Part shown: piece by piece, positions 11,770 through 26,200 of the stretch
How positions within the stretch are numbered: the first letter of the stretch is position 1
Layout of the letters: every line of letters begins with the position of its first letter
Assembly (NCBI RefSeq): GCF_024489055.1
Contig: NC_090244.1
Span: 10,973,979-11,037,978, forward strand
Direction of reading: 5' to 3'
Origin: Chanodichthys erythropterus
Taxonomy: Eukaryota > Chordata > Actinopteri > Cypriniformes > Xenocyprididae
Length of the DNA stretch: 64,000 nucleotides
Translations under genes and position numbers: made by a program
The notes under the pieces: generated by a model
What the model was told of the DNA's origin: nothing
What the model saw: the letters and a program-made list of their open reading frames with translations, nothing else
Database searches by the model: none

Positions 11770-12330
11770 TTGTTCTAAATGACTTGCTATGTGGTTTCTA
11801 GGATGTCATGGGTGCAGGCTGTTGCTATGGTGTAGCTAAGGTGTGCTAATTTGTTGTTGTTATGTTGCTAGGATATTGGTTTGAAGGGATTGTTCGGAGT
11901 GGCTGTTAGCATGTTGCTATGCAGTTGTTAGGATGTTGAAGGTGGTTTCAAGGATGTTTCTGCATCTTAATCAGGTTGTTGGCACGTTGCTTTGTGGTTG
12001 TTAGGGTTTTGTTATAAGTTTGCTAACATTATGGATGGTTCCAAGGGCATTGCTGTTGCTGCATGTGCTGATTGGTTGATGGCATGTTGCTGTGCGGTTG
12101 CTACAGTGCTGTCGGTGGTTTCTAATATGATGCTGTATGGTTATTGACATAATTTATGTGTAGTGATAGATTGGTATGTGGTATGTGGTTGTTGGTATGC
12201 TGCTGGAGCGTTGTGGATGGTTGCCAGGGAACTGCTATGCAGTTGCTAGAATGTTGTGGATGGTTGCCAGGGTGTTGCTTTGCAGTTGCTTGGGTAATCT
12301 GAGTGGTTGATGTTGGCATGTTGCTCTGCA
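11770..12330. repeat. Degenerate GTTGCTA-type minisatellite
   Basis: Variants of TTGCTATGCAGTTGCTAG and GGATGGTTGCCAGGG recur through the block at irregular spacing. It lies about 200 bp before the snrk coding-exon acceptor. No coding meaning is visible. Confidence 0.7.
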
Positions 12331-12520
12331 ATTGATAGGACTTTCAGGGTTGTTGTTGTTTGGTGGGTAAAGGATAGGTATTTTCCTAAGCAAGCATTAC
12401 TAATTAGATACATTTTCCGCATATATGAGATGAAAATTAATTATAACAATTATGTGCATGGGGTCTGCTGTTTTTGTGTCACTTCCTCACTGTCATTTTC
12501 TCTCTTTTGTGTTTCCACAG

Positions 12521-15256
12521 GTGATGTCTCAGTAGAGTCCCTTTGTTAAAAGAGCCCAGCCCTGCAACAGTACCTCCACTGCTTGATCCAAAATGTCTGC
12601 CACCAAAAGCGGTTACGAGGGCAAGATAGCTGGCCTATACGACCTAGACCGCACACTGGGCAAAGGCCATTTCGCCGTGGTCAAACTAGCCCGTCACGTA
12701 TTCACGGGCCAGCTAGTAGCAGTCAAAGTCATCGACAAAACCAAGCTTGACAATTTAGCAACTGGCCACTTGCTACAAGAAGTCCGTTGCATGAAACTCG
12801 TCCAGCACCCCAATGTAGTACGACTGTATGAGGTCATCGATACACAGACCAAGCTCTACCTCATCCTAGAGCTGGGCGATGGAGGTGACATGTACGATTA
12901 CATATTGCGTCACGAAGGCGGGGTGGCCGAAGACACGGCGAAAGTGCACTTTGCTCAGATTATACGAGCGATAGCCTACTGCCATCGTCTGCACGTTGTC
13001 CACAGGGATCTAAAGCCAGAGAATGTGGTGTTCTTCAGGCAGCAAGGGACGGTGAAGCTAACAGATTTCGGCTTCAGTAACCACTTTCAGCCCGGGACAA
13101 TGTTGATGACCAGCTGTGGTTCGCTTGCATATTCCGCCCCAGAAATACTTCTAGGCGAAGAGTATGATGCTCCTGCAGTGGGTAAGTGACGAAACCTTAC
13201 TTTTTGGACATTGCACCTCCTACAACGTCCTGTATCTCATGCAGTTTCCCTTCTTCTGTCTATTTCCAAGTGTGTTGTTTCATTCAGCCAGTCAATCAGA
13301 ATGCAATTTCTCAACGAATATCACTCCAAAGATTGAAAGATTTGTTGATTTAAGATTCCACAGAATGTAAGATTCATAGTTTCAAAGATTGAATGTTTAT
13401 CTTCTATATGTTTCCAAGTGTGTTGTTTTATTTAGTTGGTCAATCAGATCTCAGCAGATGATAAATTCTGTCCTGTCGGACATTTAATTTACATGCAGCA
13501 CAGTCAAACTAATCCAGCAAGGGATTAAATCATAGCAGTTCACGAGCTTGTTTGTGTCACAAGAACGCCGGGTCACCTCACTCTCTTCTCGCAGTTGATC
13601 TTCCTCTCTCCTCTCCCCACGTGCCTCTTCTGGGTCTAATCGCCGCTGTTTGCCGAGCGGAAATCTACTGAATGAACAGCACATCTGTGCTCTGGCAGGG
13701 TTCAAGCAAGGAGATTTGAGTCAGGTCAGACCTACACATGACTCACTTGACTGCATTCAGAATCCCTGCAGCAAATTCGCACGAGAGCCAAATTGGCATT
13801 GAATATGCAGAAAATTAACGGTAGTGAAATGGGTTACAAACGTTGTTTCATTTTGACTATAGCAATAGCTATTAAAGAGACCCATATCATCCGACCACAG
13901 AGATGAAAAAAATGTTTCTGCTGCCTGCGGTACATTTTTTTGTTGTGTCAGGCGGACTTTCTTGTATGTGCTGTAATGTTGTGTCTTGGAAAATTGTTTT
14001 GAGGATGAATGTGGCTGACTGTGAACTTGCGTTCCTTCTATCCATCATCCATTCTATTGTTCAGACCTGGTCACCATATTAAGCTCTGAAGATTCAGTTA
14101 ATGGCAAAAAGAGAGGAGGAGAAAGCCGATTTATAAAGAGAGAGAGAGAGATGTTTGGAGAGAGAGACCAAGTCAAGCTGAGAGACAGACTTTAGAGGAC
14201 ACTTGAGCTTAACATTGACGCAGACAGGAGGATGAAGAGTAACTGAAATGACAACAAATCATTTTGTCTCTCTGTCTCTTTCTTGTTACTGTCTTGTTTC
14301 AGTTCAGTAGAGCTTTCTAGAGCGCAGATGTGTGCTGAACACAGGCTTTGAACTACAGTTCTGTTCCATTCCCCTGCTCTGAGATTCTAAAGATTCTAAT
14401 GATTCTGAAGACTCTAAGGCTCTTTTAAGAATCTGTAGAATCTTACAAATCATTAGAATCTTTAATTCTAAGATTCCAAAGGCTTTTAAGATCCTAAAGA
14501 TTTGAAAATGACATAATTTCAAAAATGTAAGAGTCATTGTTTCAAATAATCAACTATCAATCAAATATTCATAGATTCACAGATTCCAAAGAGATTCTAA
14601 TGATTCTAAAGCTTCATGGATTCAATGATTCTACAGATTCATAGTTTTAAAGATTCCAAAGATTTAAATATTCTAATTATTTGGATTAAAAGATTCTAAG
14701 GATTTAAGATCCAAAGATTAAAATAATTCTTAAGATTCATAGTTTCAAAGATTCCTAGATTTTAAGATTCCAAAGATTGAAAAATTCATAGTTTCAAAAA
14801 TGCATAAATTCAACTATTCGTTGATTCTAGTTAAACATGCAGAGCTACACATTTTCAAAACTACAAGCCGTTGCTTTGCATGAATGACTAGTCGACTGTT
14901 TGATCTTAGGGAAACTGTGAATATTTAGGCTGGTTTTGGGTTCCCCCTGACCCTGATCTGATGCATTTCTTAGGGCGCGTTCACACAAGCTCATGTTCTT
15001 GTGTTCAAAAATAGTTGGATGGAGTGCAGTGGAATAGAACAGAATGTAGGGATATGGAGACGTGCTTTGAAAGTTGAACTATTTTTAACTTGACACACTG
15101 TCTTAAAAACGCAAGGCTTATGATGAAAGATGGAAAAAAATGAGTCACAAAGCTGGAGACACAATGTACGAGAGAGAGAGACAGACTTCAGAGGACACTT
15201 GAGCTTAACATTGTGACAGACAGGAGGATGAAGACTAACAGGACTGACACTGAACC

Positions 15257-15288
<32 letters not shown>

Positions 15289-18200
15289 GCTGTCTTTCTC
15301 TCATTCCAGTTCACTAGGGCATTCTAGAGCACAGATGTGTGCTGAGCTACCATGTGTGCCCTTCCGCTCCTCTGCTCTGACATTATTAATATCATATTTA
15401 TCTGATATTTTCTGCCAGAGCACCATGTGACTGTGGGACAGTAATTCTCACCGAGGCTGAATGTGCCAGGATTAGATCTGCACAAAGTGGGTCAGCCTCT
15501 GCCGAGACCCAACAAAGCGTGCAAAGGAGGCAATGCTCACACACATGCATACATGCTAGGATGCTAGAGGCATGTGAACCTGAGGGTTTGTGTCACCTCT
15601 CTCAAAGCGATGGAACTAGAGCAGATAAGGACTGAGTAGTCATGTGTTACAGATGTTTAACTTACTTTATCAGTCAGTCAGAATGAACAGTAAACATGGT
15701 TATAAAAGCAATGGAGCTGCTTTGCTATAGCTGTAGCTTAGCGGTGTTTGCCCGAATACATTGTTGTTCATGTGACACAGGTTCATCTGGCTCACAATAG
15801 TTCCTGGTTCTGTATGATTCAGGGTTTGAGGGCATGTAACACAACCTGCCCATGTTAGCATCTGGCTAGTTTGGTTAGCATTTGCATCGAAATACTATAG
15901 AATTGTTGTAGGGTTGCAAAAGGATTAAAATCAAAATCATGAAATGGTTTAGTGTGATTAAGCAAATCACAAAGGCTGGGTAAATACTGGAAATATACGC
16001 ACTGCGTGTTTCAGAATAATGAAATGGGTCTTTGACAAATAAGTGTAAAAAAACATAATGGAGATATAATTAATTTTGAAGTTTAATTAATTGTTAACAA
16101 TGAGATTATGTGGTTTTTATAATCATTTAACACTGCTTTTGTCATTTTTTACAAGATGGACAAAATCTGTCACCAAAAAAGTCATTTGGTTTAATCAAAA
16201 TTTCGGTTTTACCGAATGACACTTTTGGTTATACCGAATGACGATATATTCGAACAATGCTAACAGGCTGATATCTAGCTAGCCCGCAAAAGGACAATCA
16301 AACATTTTATATTTAGTACAAATTTTTAAAATATTACAACATTTTCCATGTTTTATAGCGGTTGTACCGAATGACCTGATGTTTCGGGACATGCGTATGA
16401 GCAAGTGAAAACATGAATTTTTCAAATAGTTAAGAGAGTTAGTTACTTTGCTTCATGACCATGTGGTCCTTTGCGGGTGTCTGAATGATGTCACATCCTG
16501 TCACATGATATTGACCGCATGACTTGATCCAAAATCATGACCATCTTTATTTTGGTTACTCTGAATGACATCAATGAAATTAATTTTTCCGGACATTCTT
16601 TCTCATAACAAAGCAACGACTGTTTGCGATTTTGTTGATGTATGATGTTATGAAATCATGACAGAATAAAAAATATATACATTTATGACATTTTAAGATA
16701 TTTTAATCACAAATGAAGTGGCTGTATTGGCCTTTGGACGGTTAAACCGAATGACCTTTTGACACTTCAAAATCTTTAAAATACCTTTATATGTAGCAAA
16801 AAATAATTAAAACTTTTTGGATTTGATAAAAGAGATCTAGTTGTACTACCTTACATACTCTGGATGTCATATCTTTGTTTTTTATTATTATTAAGGCTTT
16901 TGGACAAGGCTTTTTTTACCCAACTATAATGATCATAAAACTATATAGTCATACTGATATATGATCATATATATTTTTAGCCTTTTTACAGCCTTTGTTA
17001 TTTATATTTTGCTAGCGTAAAAAATACTTAATTAAAAGCATCCGGCTTACACTTGCATTTTGTACCTGAATTATGTTACGTTATTGTGCAGTGGTCTGTA
17101 TTTCATCTGCTAGTCTGTTTATGTTTTTCATTTGCTAGTCTGTTTATTTTAGCATCTCATCAGTGCCCGTCGGCTGACCCTGTGGCCCGCTGCCCACTGC
17201 CTAGTAGTTTAATCAGCTCCTGAAGTTTGCTGGGCACAAGCTGGCAACTGTAATCTGGAAAGCCTTCCTTTCTAGCAGTTCTAGGTCAAGCTGATGCCAT
17301 TAACCTCAGTAGTAGGGGAGAGAGAGAGATGAGGAAAGAGTAGAAACTGATATCTGATGTTGAAACGTGAATGGAGAAGGATTTTTGTGCATGTTTTTTT
17401 TTTAGTGTTCATGCATGAGCCTGAGCCATTGTGTGTGAACGGCTGAATGTTCATTAGCTCTGTCAGAGGTTTTATTCATAGTCTGTAATCAGCTGCTTGA
17501 CGCTAATCCACTCACAAGAGTTCAGTCACTCAGTGCCAGCTCACATGCAGACACAAACACACATAAGCTGTAATTGCCACTCTGTTCTACACACAATATA
17601 CAATGCATACAGGATTTGTGGGGACTAAATTGTCCTCACATGGGCATTACAATGTCCTCATGAAGAAAGTGGCTTGATAAATACGCTGTGTGTGTGAAAC
17701 AGCTCAGTGTCATCAGGATTCAGGTTGTTGACATTGCTGATCAGAGATGTTCTGAGACAGATAAGCTGGGAGAGACTGACTCAATGACATCTCACAAACT
17801 CACACACACACACACACACTCAAAGATAACACACACACCTTCACAAACTGGCTTTCTTACACTGCTTTGTCTGCATTTTTCTTTTCTTTTGAAAGAAATT
17901 ACTACTTATATCCAGCAAGGACGCATTAAATTGATCAAATGTCACTGTAAAGACATTTATAATGTTTGCAAAAGATTTCTATTTCAAATAAATTCTCTGA
18001 TAAATTAATAAAACTTTCTATCAAAGACTATAGAATAACACAAGACATGTCACTCGTATTGTTTTGAATGGGAGAAAGCGTAACGCTCAATATGGCGGAA
18101 TAAGTCCCGCCTTCTAAATAAGAGCCAATCGCTGACTAGTAAAGTCATCGCGTCACTGCAGCGGCCGTTAGAATCACCGGTTTCTATAGAAACAGTCAGA

Positions 18201-19789
18201 CACGCGCCTCTGAAATGAGGCACAAGAGACGCGCATTTAGGTCTGCGCATACAGTTTTTTTTGTCATGATTCGAGCGTTTTGAAAAAAAATTATGAGACA
18301 GTTGTTGTCAGATTTCATTGGTGATTTCAAATATGAAATTTAATCGAAAGCTTGGCAAACAGCTTTGGAGCTGCATGATGCCCAAGAGGCGTTTCAAAGA
18401 TGGCCGCCGAGTGAAATGACTTGTCTTAAAGGGACTTTGTTTCTATTCATAAAAAAAAATCCCGAAAAAATGTGTCACAGTTTCCACAAAAAATATGAAA
18501 CACATTAATAATAATGAGACGTTTCTTGAGCAGCAAATTAGCATATTAGTATGATTTTTTGAAGGATCATGTGACACTTTATTAGAAAATCCAAATATCT
18601 AAGATAATAAGATTCCGTTTCCAAACATTTTTTAAAAAAATTTGAAATTTTCCAAAAAGATTCAAAGGATTCTAAATATTCTGATACTTAAAAAAATCTT
18701 AAAGGTGTAAATTTTAGCAGCATCTAGCAGTGAGGTTTGCGAATTGCAATATAGGGAAGCTACGGTGGCCAACACAGGACAAAGATGTTGTTGTCTGAGA
18801 CAGCAGAGAGTAGTCAGTCAAGCAAATGCGCTCTGTAGAGCAGTTTGTCCATTTAGGGCTACTGTAGAAACATGCCGGCGCAAAATGGCGACTTAAAATG
18901 TAAGGGGACCCGTGGTGTATGTAGATAGAAATGGCTCATTCTAAGGTAATAAAAACATAATGGTTCATTACACCACTGAAAAAATTGTTATGTATATTAT
19001 ATTGCATTTCTGCCAATAGATCCTCCTAAAATTTACAGGATTCTAACAGATATTCTAAAATGTTTTATTGTAAAAATTCAAAGTTTCTAATATTCTAAAG
19101 ATTCTACTATTCTACAAACTATAATTAGAATCTTTACAAGACCTCACATCTGGAGACACTCTGTTGTCACATAATGTAACCTCAACACAGACCCATACAC
19201 ACAGCAGCTCCTTGTTAGCCTTCATTTTGTGATCTGTTTTGTGTAAACTGCAGTCACGGCACTCGCACATAGAGAGGTGTGCTGCACTTCAAACAAACCG
19301 GTCACACTGACCCTGGATCAGCATAATGACTTGACATTTTGACGATTGAGACATTCGATGATCTTTATCATAATAAACTATCTTTAGCAGGTTAAGTACT
19401 CTGACTAAAATAATCTATAAGTTTTAGTTTTGAACATTAATGCACTTGTTTGATCAAGGACACATCACGATTTTATGATGGCGTTTGAACCTTTGGTGTC
19501 ATATTTCATCTGATGTCCGACCACATGTATATTAAGAGTATTTGAGTGTGCTAATAGATAAAATACGTTACATAACATCCTGCATGCACGTGTGTGCCTG
19601 TGCGAGATGTGTAGTGCTCGTGTCTGTCTGTATCTGTGGAGGAACACGCAGTACAGAGAGCAGAAGAGAGGAGTTATTGTCCGAGCAGTTAAAGACACTG
19701 TTTAGACAATGCTGTCTCTCAGGACTGTCTCTCTCGCTGATCCTCTGCTCTGGTTCACACAGTACATGCTCTTTCACACAGAATTCATC

Positions 19790-19820
<31 letters not shown>

Positions 19821-20191
19821 AATGTGGGGTTTTCAGTGTTTTATGGTGACTTTCTATAGACATGTTGATTTTTATAGTGTAAAAAGTGTATATTCTATGG
19901 CCTGACCCTAAACCTACCCATCACAGAAAACGTTCTGCTTTTTTACATTGTCAAAAAACATCACTTAGTAAGATTTATAGACAATTTTCCTCATAGGCAC
20001 AAAAATGTCCTCACAAGGTCAAAGATTTCTGGTATTGCCATCCTTGTGGGCCAAACACAGACAGACTGAGACCAGCATGTTATTTTGAATAATTTATTAT
20101 TATTAATGATGATAATCATGCATAATAATAAATTATTCAAAATTAGGATTATTTTTCATATATATTACAATATTATTTTGATAATAATAGG

Positions 20192-20276
<85 letters not shown>

Positions 20277-23200
20277 TAGATATATAAATAACATTTACAA
20301 TCATTAACTAAAATGAAATAAATTAAATAATCAATAAATACTATAGACCTATTTAAAAATATATGTATATATAATTGACAAAACACAAAACATAATTACT
20401 AAAACTTTAACTGAAACAGAGACTGTAAAAAATAAAATCTAAATCAAAATATTAACAGAAACTATCAGTGATGTTAAAATAACACTGATCCAAGGACAAG
20501 TTAAAAATTCCAATCATGTTACAACAAAACAGTAGAAATATCAGGTGGATCTAATGTTCGTCCTCTGGCCACTTCTGAATTTCTCCATACGCCAAAATGG
20601 ACTTCCAAGAATTCAACAGCCACATTTAACTGCCAGTCAGGTCAGCGCACTAGACCAAAACTATGAATGAGCACATTCTCGGTACCTTTTTGAAATCGAA
20701 GGTTAAATGAAATGTTATGAATATAAAACAAGAGATCTGACTGAGGAAGTCTTTTTATTTTTAAAATAATCTCACTTAACTGAGCAAGTCCTAGACCTTC
20801 ACCCATACTTTTTTTTTTTCTTTTTTTTCACACGCTCTATGCATAAAACACAAGTGAAAAAAGTAAAAGAGGAAGCTTGTTTTCTTGGAAGGCCACCGTG
20901 GAAAAGTACGCCTCCAAAACAAACACGTCTCTTGTGGGACTTACACGCCCCCTCTATTACTTTTCTCTCTTTTTCATGTCCCGTTCACCCTGGTCTTGGT
21001 TCATGATGTTCTGTAAGACTTCCTGGGATCCTTAGTTGACACAGAGATGGATGGGGAAACAATGTCAGGGATATTTTAGTCAGAAAAGCATGCTTATAGG
21101 ACCCCATAGGCATAAAGCTTAAGTTAGTTAATTATTGTCTGAGGATACAGTGAATCCGTAGCTGGTTTTATTTGTGTTTAGTTTCGTTTAACCTCTCTTT
21201 TTGTGTATTGGTTGGGTGTGATAGTGTGAGCATGTGTCACATGAGGGCACTTCTGTTTTGGATAAAACCCTTGACATGTTTCTTCCCCTTTGCTCCACAA
21301 ATCTAATTACACTTCCCCCTCCAGGGATGTAAATATTTACTGACAACAGTTTAAAAAAAAAATCAGATTTGAAATATAATACTTTATATATATATATATA
21401 AAGTTGCAAGAAAAAGTTTGTGAACCACTTGCAGAATCTGTGAAAGTGTGAATAATTTGAACAAAATAAGAGAGATCATACAAAATGCATGTTATTTTTT
21501 ATTTAGTACTGTCCTGAGTAAGTTATTTTATATAAAAGATTTTTACATGTAATTCATAAGACAAAAAATAGCTGAATTTATTAAAATTACCCCATTCAAC
21601 CATTGATTCTCAATACTGTGTGTGGTTACCTGATGATCCACGGCGATGTTTTTTTGTTTTGTGATAGTTGTTCATGAGTCTCTTATTTGTTCTGAGCAGT
21701 TAAACTGAGCTCTGTTCTTCAGAAAAATCCTCCAGCTCCTGCAGATTCATCAGTTTTCAAGCAATTTTGCATATTTGAACCCTTTCCAGCAGTGACAGAA
21801 TGATTTTGAGATTCATCTTTTCACACTGAGGACAACTGAGGGACTCAAACACAACTATTAAAAGACGTTCAAACATTCACTGATGCTCCAGAAGGAAACA
21901 CTTTTGGAATTTGAAGATCAAAGTAAATTGTATTTTATCTGTTTTCCAGAAAACATGCACGTGTCTTCTATCTCTTCCGAAAGGCAGTACTAAATGAAAA
22001 AAAATATATATTTAAACAAAATAAGAAAAATTGTGACATCTTCATCCTGTTCAAAAGTTTTCACCCCTCGGCTCTTAATGCATCGTGTTTCCTTCTGGAG
22101 CATCAGTGAATGTTTGAACCTTTTTTAATAGTTGTGTTTGAGTCCCTCAGTTGTCCTCAGAGTGAAAAGATGAATCTCAAAATCATACAGTCACTGCTGG
22201 AAAGGGTTCAAATATGCAGATTTTTTCTGAAGAACAGAGCTCAGTTTAACTGCTCAGGACAAACAAGAGACTCATGAACAACCATCACAAAACATAAAAA
22301 CAGTCGTGGATCATCAGGTAACCACACAGTATTGAGAATCAATGGTTCACAAACTTTTGAATGGGGTAATTTTAATAAATTCAGCTATTGTTTTGTCTTG
22401 TGAACTAAATGCAAACATATTTTATGTAAAATATCTTACTCAGGACAGTACTAAACAAAAAATAACATGCATTTTGTATGATCTCTCTTATTTTGTTAAA
22501 ATTATTCACATTTTCACAGATTCTGCAAGTGGTTCACTAACTTTTTTGTGCAACTGTATATATATATATATATATATGTGTATACATTTTAAATCCCAGA
22601 TTGCGATATTTAAAACCAATAAATGTGGCAAATAGATTTAAGATTAAGTCTGTTGTTGTCTGTCTTTCAGATATCTGGTCACTGGGTGTGATCCTCTATA
22701 TGCTAGTGTGTGGACACCCACCCTTTCAAGAGGCCAATGACAGCGAGACCCTCATCATGATCATGGACTGTCGTTACACTGTGCCCAGCCACGTCTCTCC
22801 AGAATGCAAAGAGTACGTATGTCATCTGAGCTTTGATTTCCCTCAGGCACACATGAACTAATACTGTATACAGCTTTCTCCGATTTAAGAGTTCACTATT
22901 TCTGGAAACCAGTATTACCAAGAACATGACCCTCGTAATACGCTTTCCATTAAGAATTTCCATGCTGATCTGATGCATACCCACAAAAACATGTTTGAGT
23001 AAATAGATTAGTTTTAAGATGTCATTGACAGCCTTGTGCCACTGGAACACAGTGTTGTGTTGTGTTGTGTTTTTTTTCCCTGAGAACTGGCAGGATGTAG
23101 CCTCTCAAACACCACTCCCTCGCACTCCAGTTTGTACCACTTTCACGCCAAACTTCATACCTACGTGTAGACCAAAGCCCATCTGAACATACTGTACTTT

Positions 23201-26200
23201 ATCTGTTTACACCCGCTTGTACCAGCCAATCACAGGTTGTGGCTCTCTAAATCAAACAGACTGTTTTTGAATGAGTAAAGGTTCCTGGAGGTTAGATTTA
23301 GGAGCAAGTTATAACAGACGCACAGAATTTCCATCCTTGGGCCAGGTGATGGATACTGAGAGTAACAGGCCAAGACAACTCCCTCATTTTGTTTCATAAG
23401 GGCTTTAACTAGATATTCCAGTTGGATATGCTTGACTTCCTAACTAAGCTTTAATGCACTTTTCGAATCATAACATTGTACTGTTCTTAAGAAGGGTAGG
23501 GCATGATTTGGAATTTGGAATTTGAATTTGAATCGAAATCGTGCCACAGAAAGGCTTTGCAAGAATACATAATTACATGATTAATTTTGACTAATTAGGA
23601 CTATTTATTCCCTCATATAGAATACGTTTTTCTCAAATAATGACTAAATTAATTCCAGTATTTTCAAAATAATTAAAAGAAAAAATGTCTTTTTTGATTT
23701 TTTTCAAAACCACATTTTTCAGATAACTTTACAATAATAATAATATAATATTTGTATTAATAATTATTGTTTTTATTTATAAATATAAATATAAATATTT
23801 ATAAATATAAATATATATTTGTATAGGTGCCACTTTAAAAAAATCACCTAATGATGATTTCTAATGTAATCTAATGCAAGCAAAACCACACAGGAAAAAA
23901 ACTCTATAAACTACTTGAATCTAGTCATTTGACCATTAAAACAGACATGTTGATCTGCTTCATCAATGCTGAAAAGTTTTCCAAAAACACCTGCAACTGC
24001 TGAAAAAGAAACAATTTATTAAAAGTCAAGGGTCAAGAGCGCAACTAAAGTAAACACTGATCTCAGTTGTGGTGACATCAAATGAAACATTTTCAATAAA
24101 ACATCAACATCTAAACCTCTGTTAATTCTGAATAAGAACTTCTGTAGAAAATAAAGAAATAAAGTCAGTCTGGTTAGTAATAAATGAAGCTGCTAATGCT
24201 TTTTGTGGAGTTGTTTAATCAGATCTGGAGATATTTAATGTCTTTTATCTTCAGAAGAAAGTAGTTTGTGTTCTTATTTCGCTTTCTTTCAGTGTTTGTT
24301 CACAGCAGATGTTTAAATGAATGAAAGAATGTTTCAGGAACATCAAACTAACTTTTAAATAACATTCTACTAACATTAAGGAAACTGGACAGTTTTATGT
24401 TCTTGGAATGTTACAGATCAACGCTACTAGAATGTTGAATTTTAAATCAAAATTAAGTTGAAAGAACGTTTGTGGAACACGTTCCTCTAATAGTCAAGAA
24501 AACTGGACATTTTTTACATTCCCAGAACCAACACTGAATATTTAGAGAACGTTCTTATAACAAAATTCTGCATCCTATTAGATACCATATTTCACATTCA
24601 GGAACTTATAATTTACAAACCATTCTCGATTCACTTCTGAAAGGCGCACAAGCCTGCTTTAAAGTGTGTTCACCGCAGCTCTATAGTGACCAGATTTTTA
24701 CACAAGGCTGCCTTTTGTCAGAGTGAAGTTATTTTTAAGTGGGTTTATTCCAGGCTATTTGTAGTTAGAACATCCCCAAAGCAACAGCTCTCAGGCTTGA
24801 GTTTAGGTCTGAATCAGTCAATTGTGCAAGAGTGTGCGTATGAGTGTGTGTTAGACATCTGGGCTTGACTGCACAGCCAAACATAGTGACTGGGTCACAT
24901 GATCTCCACCGCAATCAAAAGCTCCCTTTAATGGGAAGAGTTTTCTTAGAGGAGGAGAACACTTGTGTCTTTAGGCAGACTTTCATCTTGCTGTTGATCT
25001 GTAGTTTGCTTTTTTTCCACCCTTCTTCCTCACGGCTATTTAAGGTCCTGAGGTTAAACACATCAAGAGACTCTGCTGATGTTCAAGGGCAATGGAGCAT
25101 GTGGGATTATAAACACACACAAACATTCAAAGACATAAAAAACACTTTGAAAGGGAAAACATCTCCCTCTGCTGGTCCTCTATGTGAGATGCAGGAACGT
25201 GTGCCAGTACCGCAGTGAAATAAAACACTCAAATGCCTTGAATAAACAAGCTGGATGCAGTGCATTCACACATACACACGCAAGCTTGGATCGCAAGAGT
25301 TCCAACCAATTCCGTATTCTTTCAGTTCGCTTCACTGAAGCACCAATTCTCTGCAGGTGCTCATGAATATTAATCAGCAGAAAGATAAGCATTTCCTTTT
25401 CATTCTGTCTCCTCTGACTGCAAGATGCGCCTGTGCAATCATCGTCTGTCAACCAGGCAGAGAATATTTATTAAGATTGCTAGAAAAGGAAAGTATGAAA
25501 ATTGCAAGTAGAGTGAGACTGAAATGAAGTGAGATGGAGGCAAGTGTGATGGGGGGTGACAAAATCAAGCCTTTTGAGAAGATGGGATTTTTCTTATTTC
25601 TTTTTTTCCCCCACAGAAGGTCATGTCTGATGTTCTCGTTCTGCTCTGGTAAAAAAGGATTAACAATCTCTCATCATTCTCTCCTTCTTTATTTTCATTT
25701 TTTCCTTTCAGTTTGATTTCACGAATGCTGCAGAGGGATCCTGCTAAGCGGGCATCTCTCACAGAGATAGAGAGCCACCCTTGGTTGCAAGGTGTTGACC
25801 CTTCGCCTGCCGGTTACACAGCTGCCCCACTTACCTCTCACCGCAGTTTGTTACCCGAGGAGCATGAGTTCATACTCCAGGCCATGACCAGTGGCAGCAT
25901 CGCTGACCGAGATGCCATCCAAGAGTGAGTATCTCTTTATTCTTCTTAGGGTGCGTTCACACTTGTCATGTTTGGTTCGATTAAAACGAACCCTGGTGCG
26001 ATTGTTCGGTTAGTGCGGTTCATTTGAACATAATGTGAATGCTGCCATCCGAATCCTGGTGCGCACCAAACAAGCGTACTGAGACCGCTGAAAAGATGGG
26101 TCTCGGTCCGCTTCCAAACGAACTCTGGTGCGGTTCGAATGATATATGAACGCAACACGGACCAAAGACATGTAACCGAACCAAAAACAGGAAGATGAGA

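Larger units (their letters stand above)
13182..22670 (+). other. snrk intron after coding exon 1 (9.5 kb), repeat-rich
   Basis: Begins GTAAGT and ends TTTCAG. It holds a GATTCTAAA-type repeat block, a duplicated 200-bp block, an unclassified 0.84-kb repeat, an old transposon with a nested CAAAG element, a (TA)n tract and a 1.16-kb palindromic element, each listed separately. No additional exon was recognised. Confidence 0.9.

Noticed and set aside
20085..20273. Tyr/Ile alternating frames here and at 41999, 46253, 48605 and 52288
   Set aside because: They are translations of (TA)n microsatellites.
22342..22635. 97-codon + strand frame before snrk exon 2
   Set aside because: It translates the right arm of the palindromic transposon.
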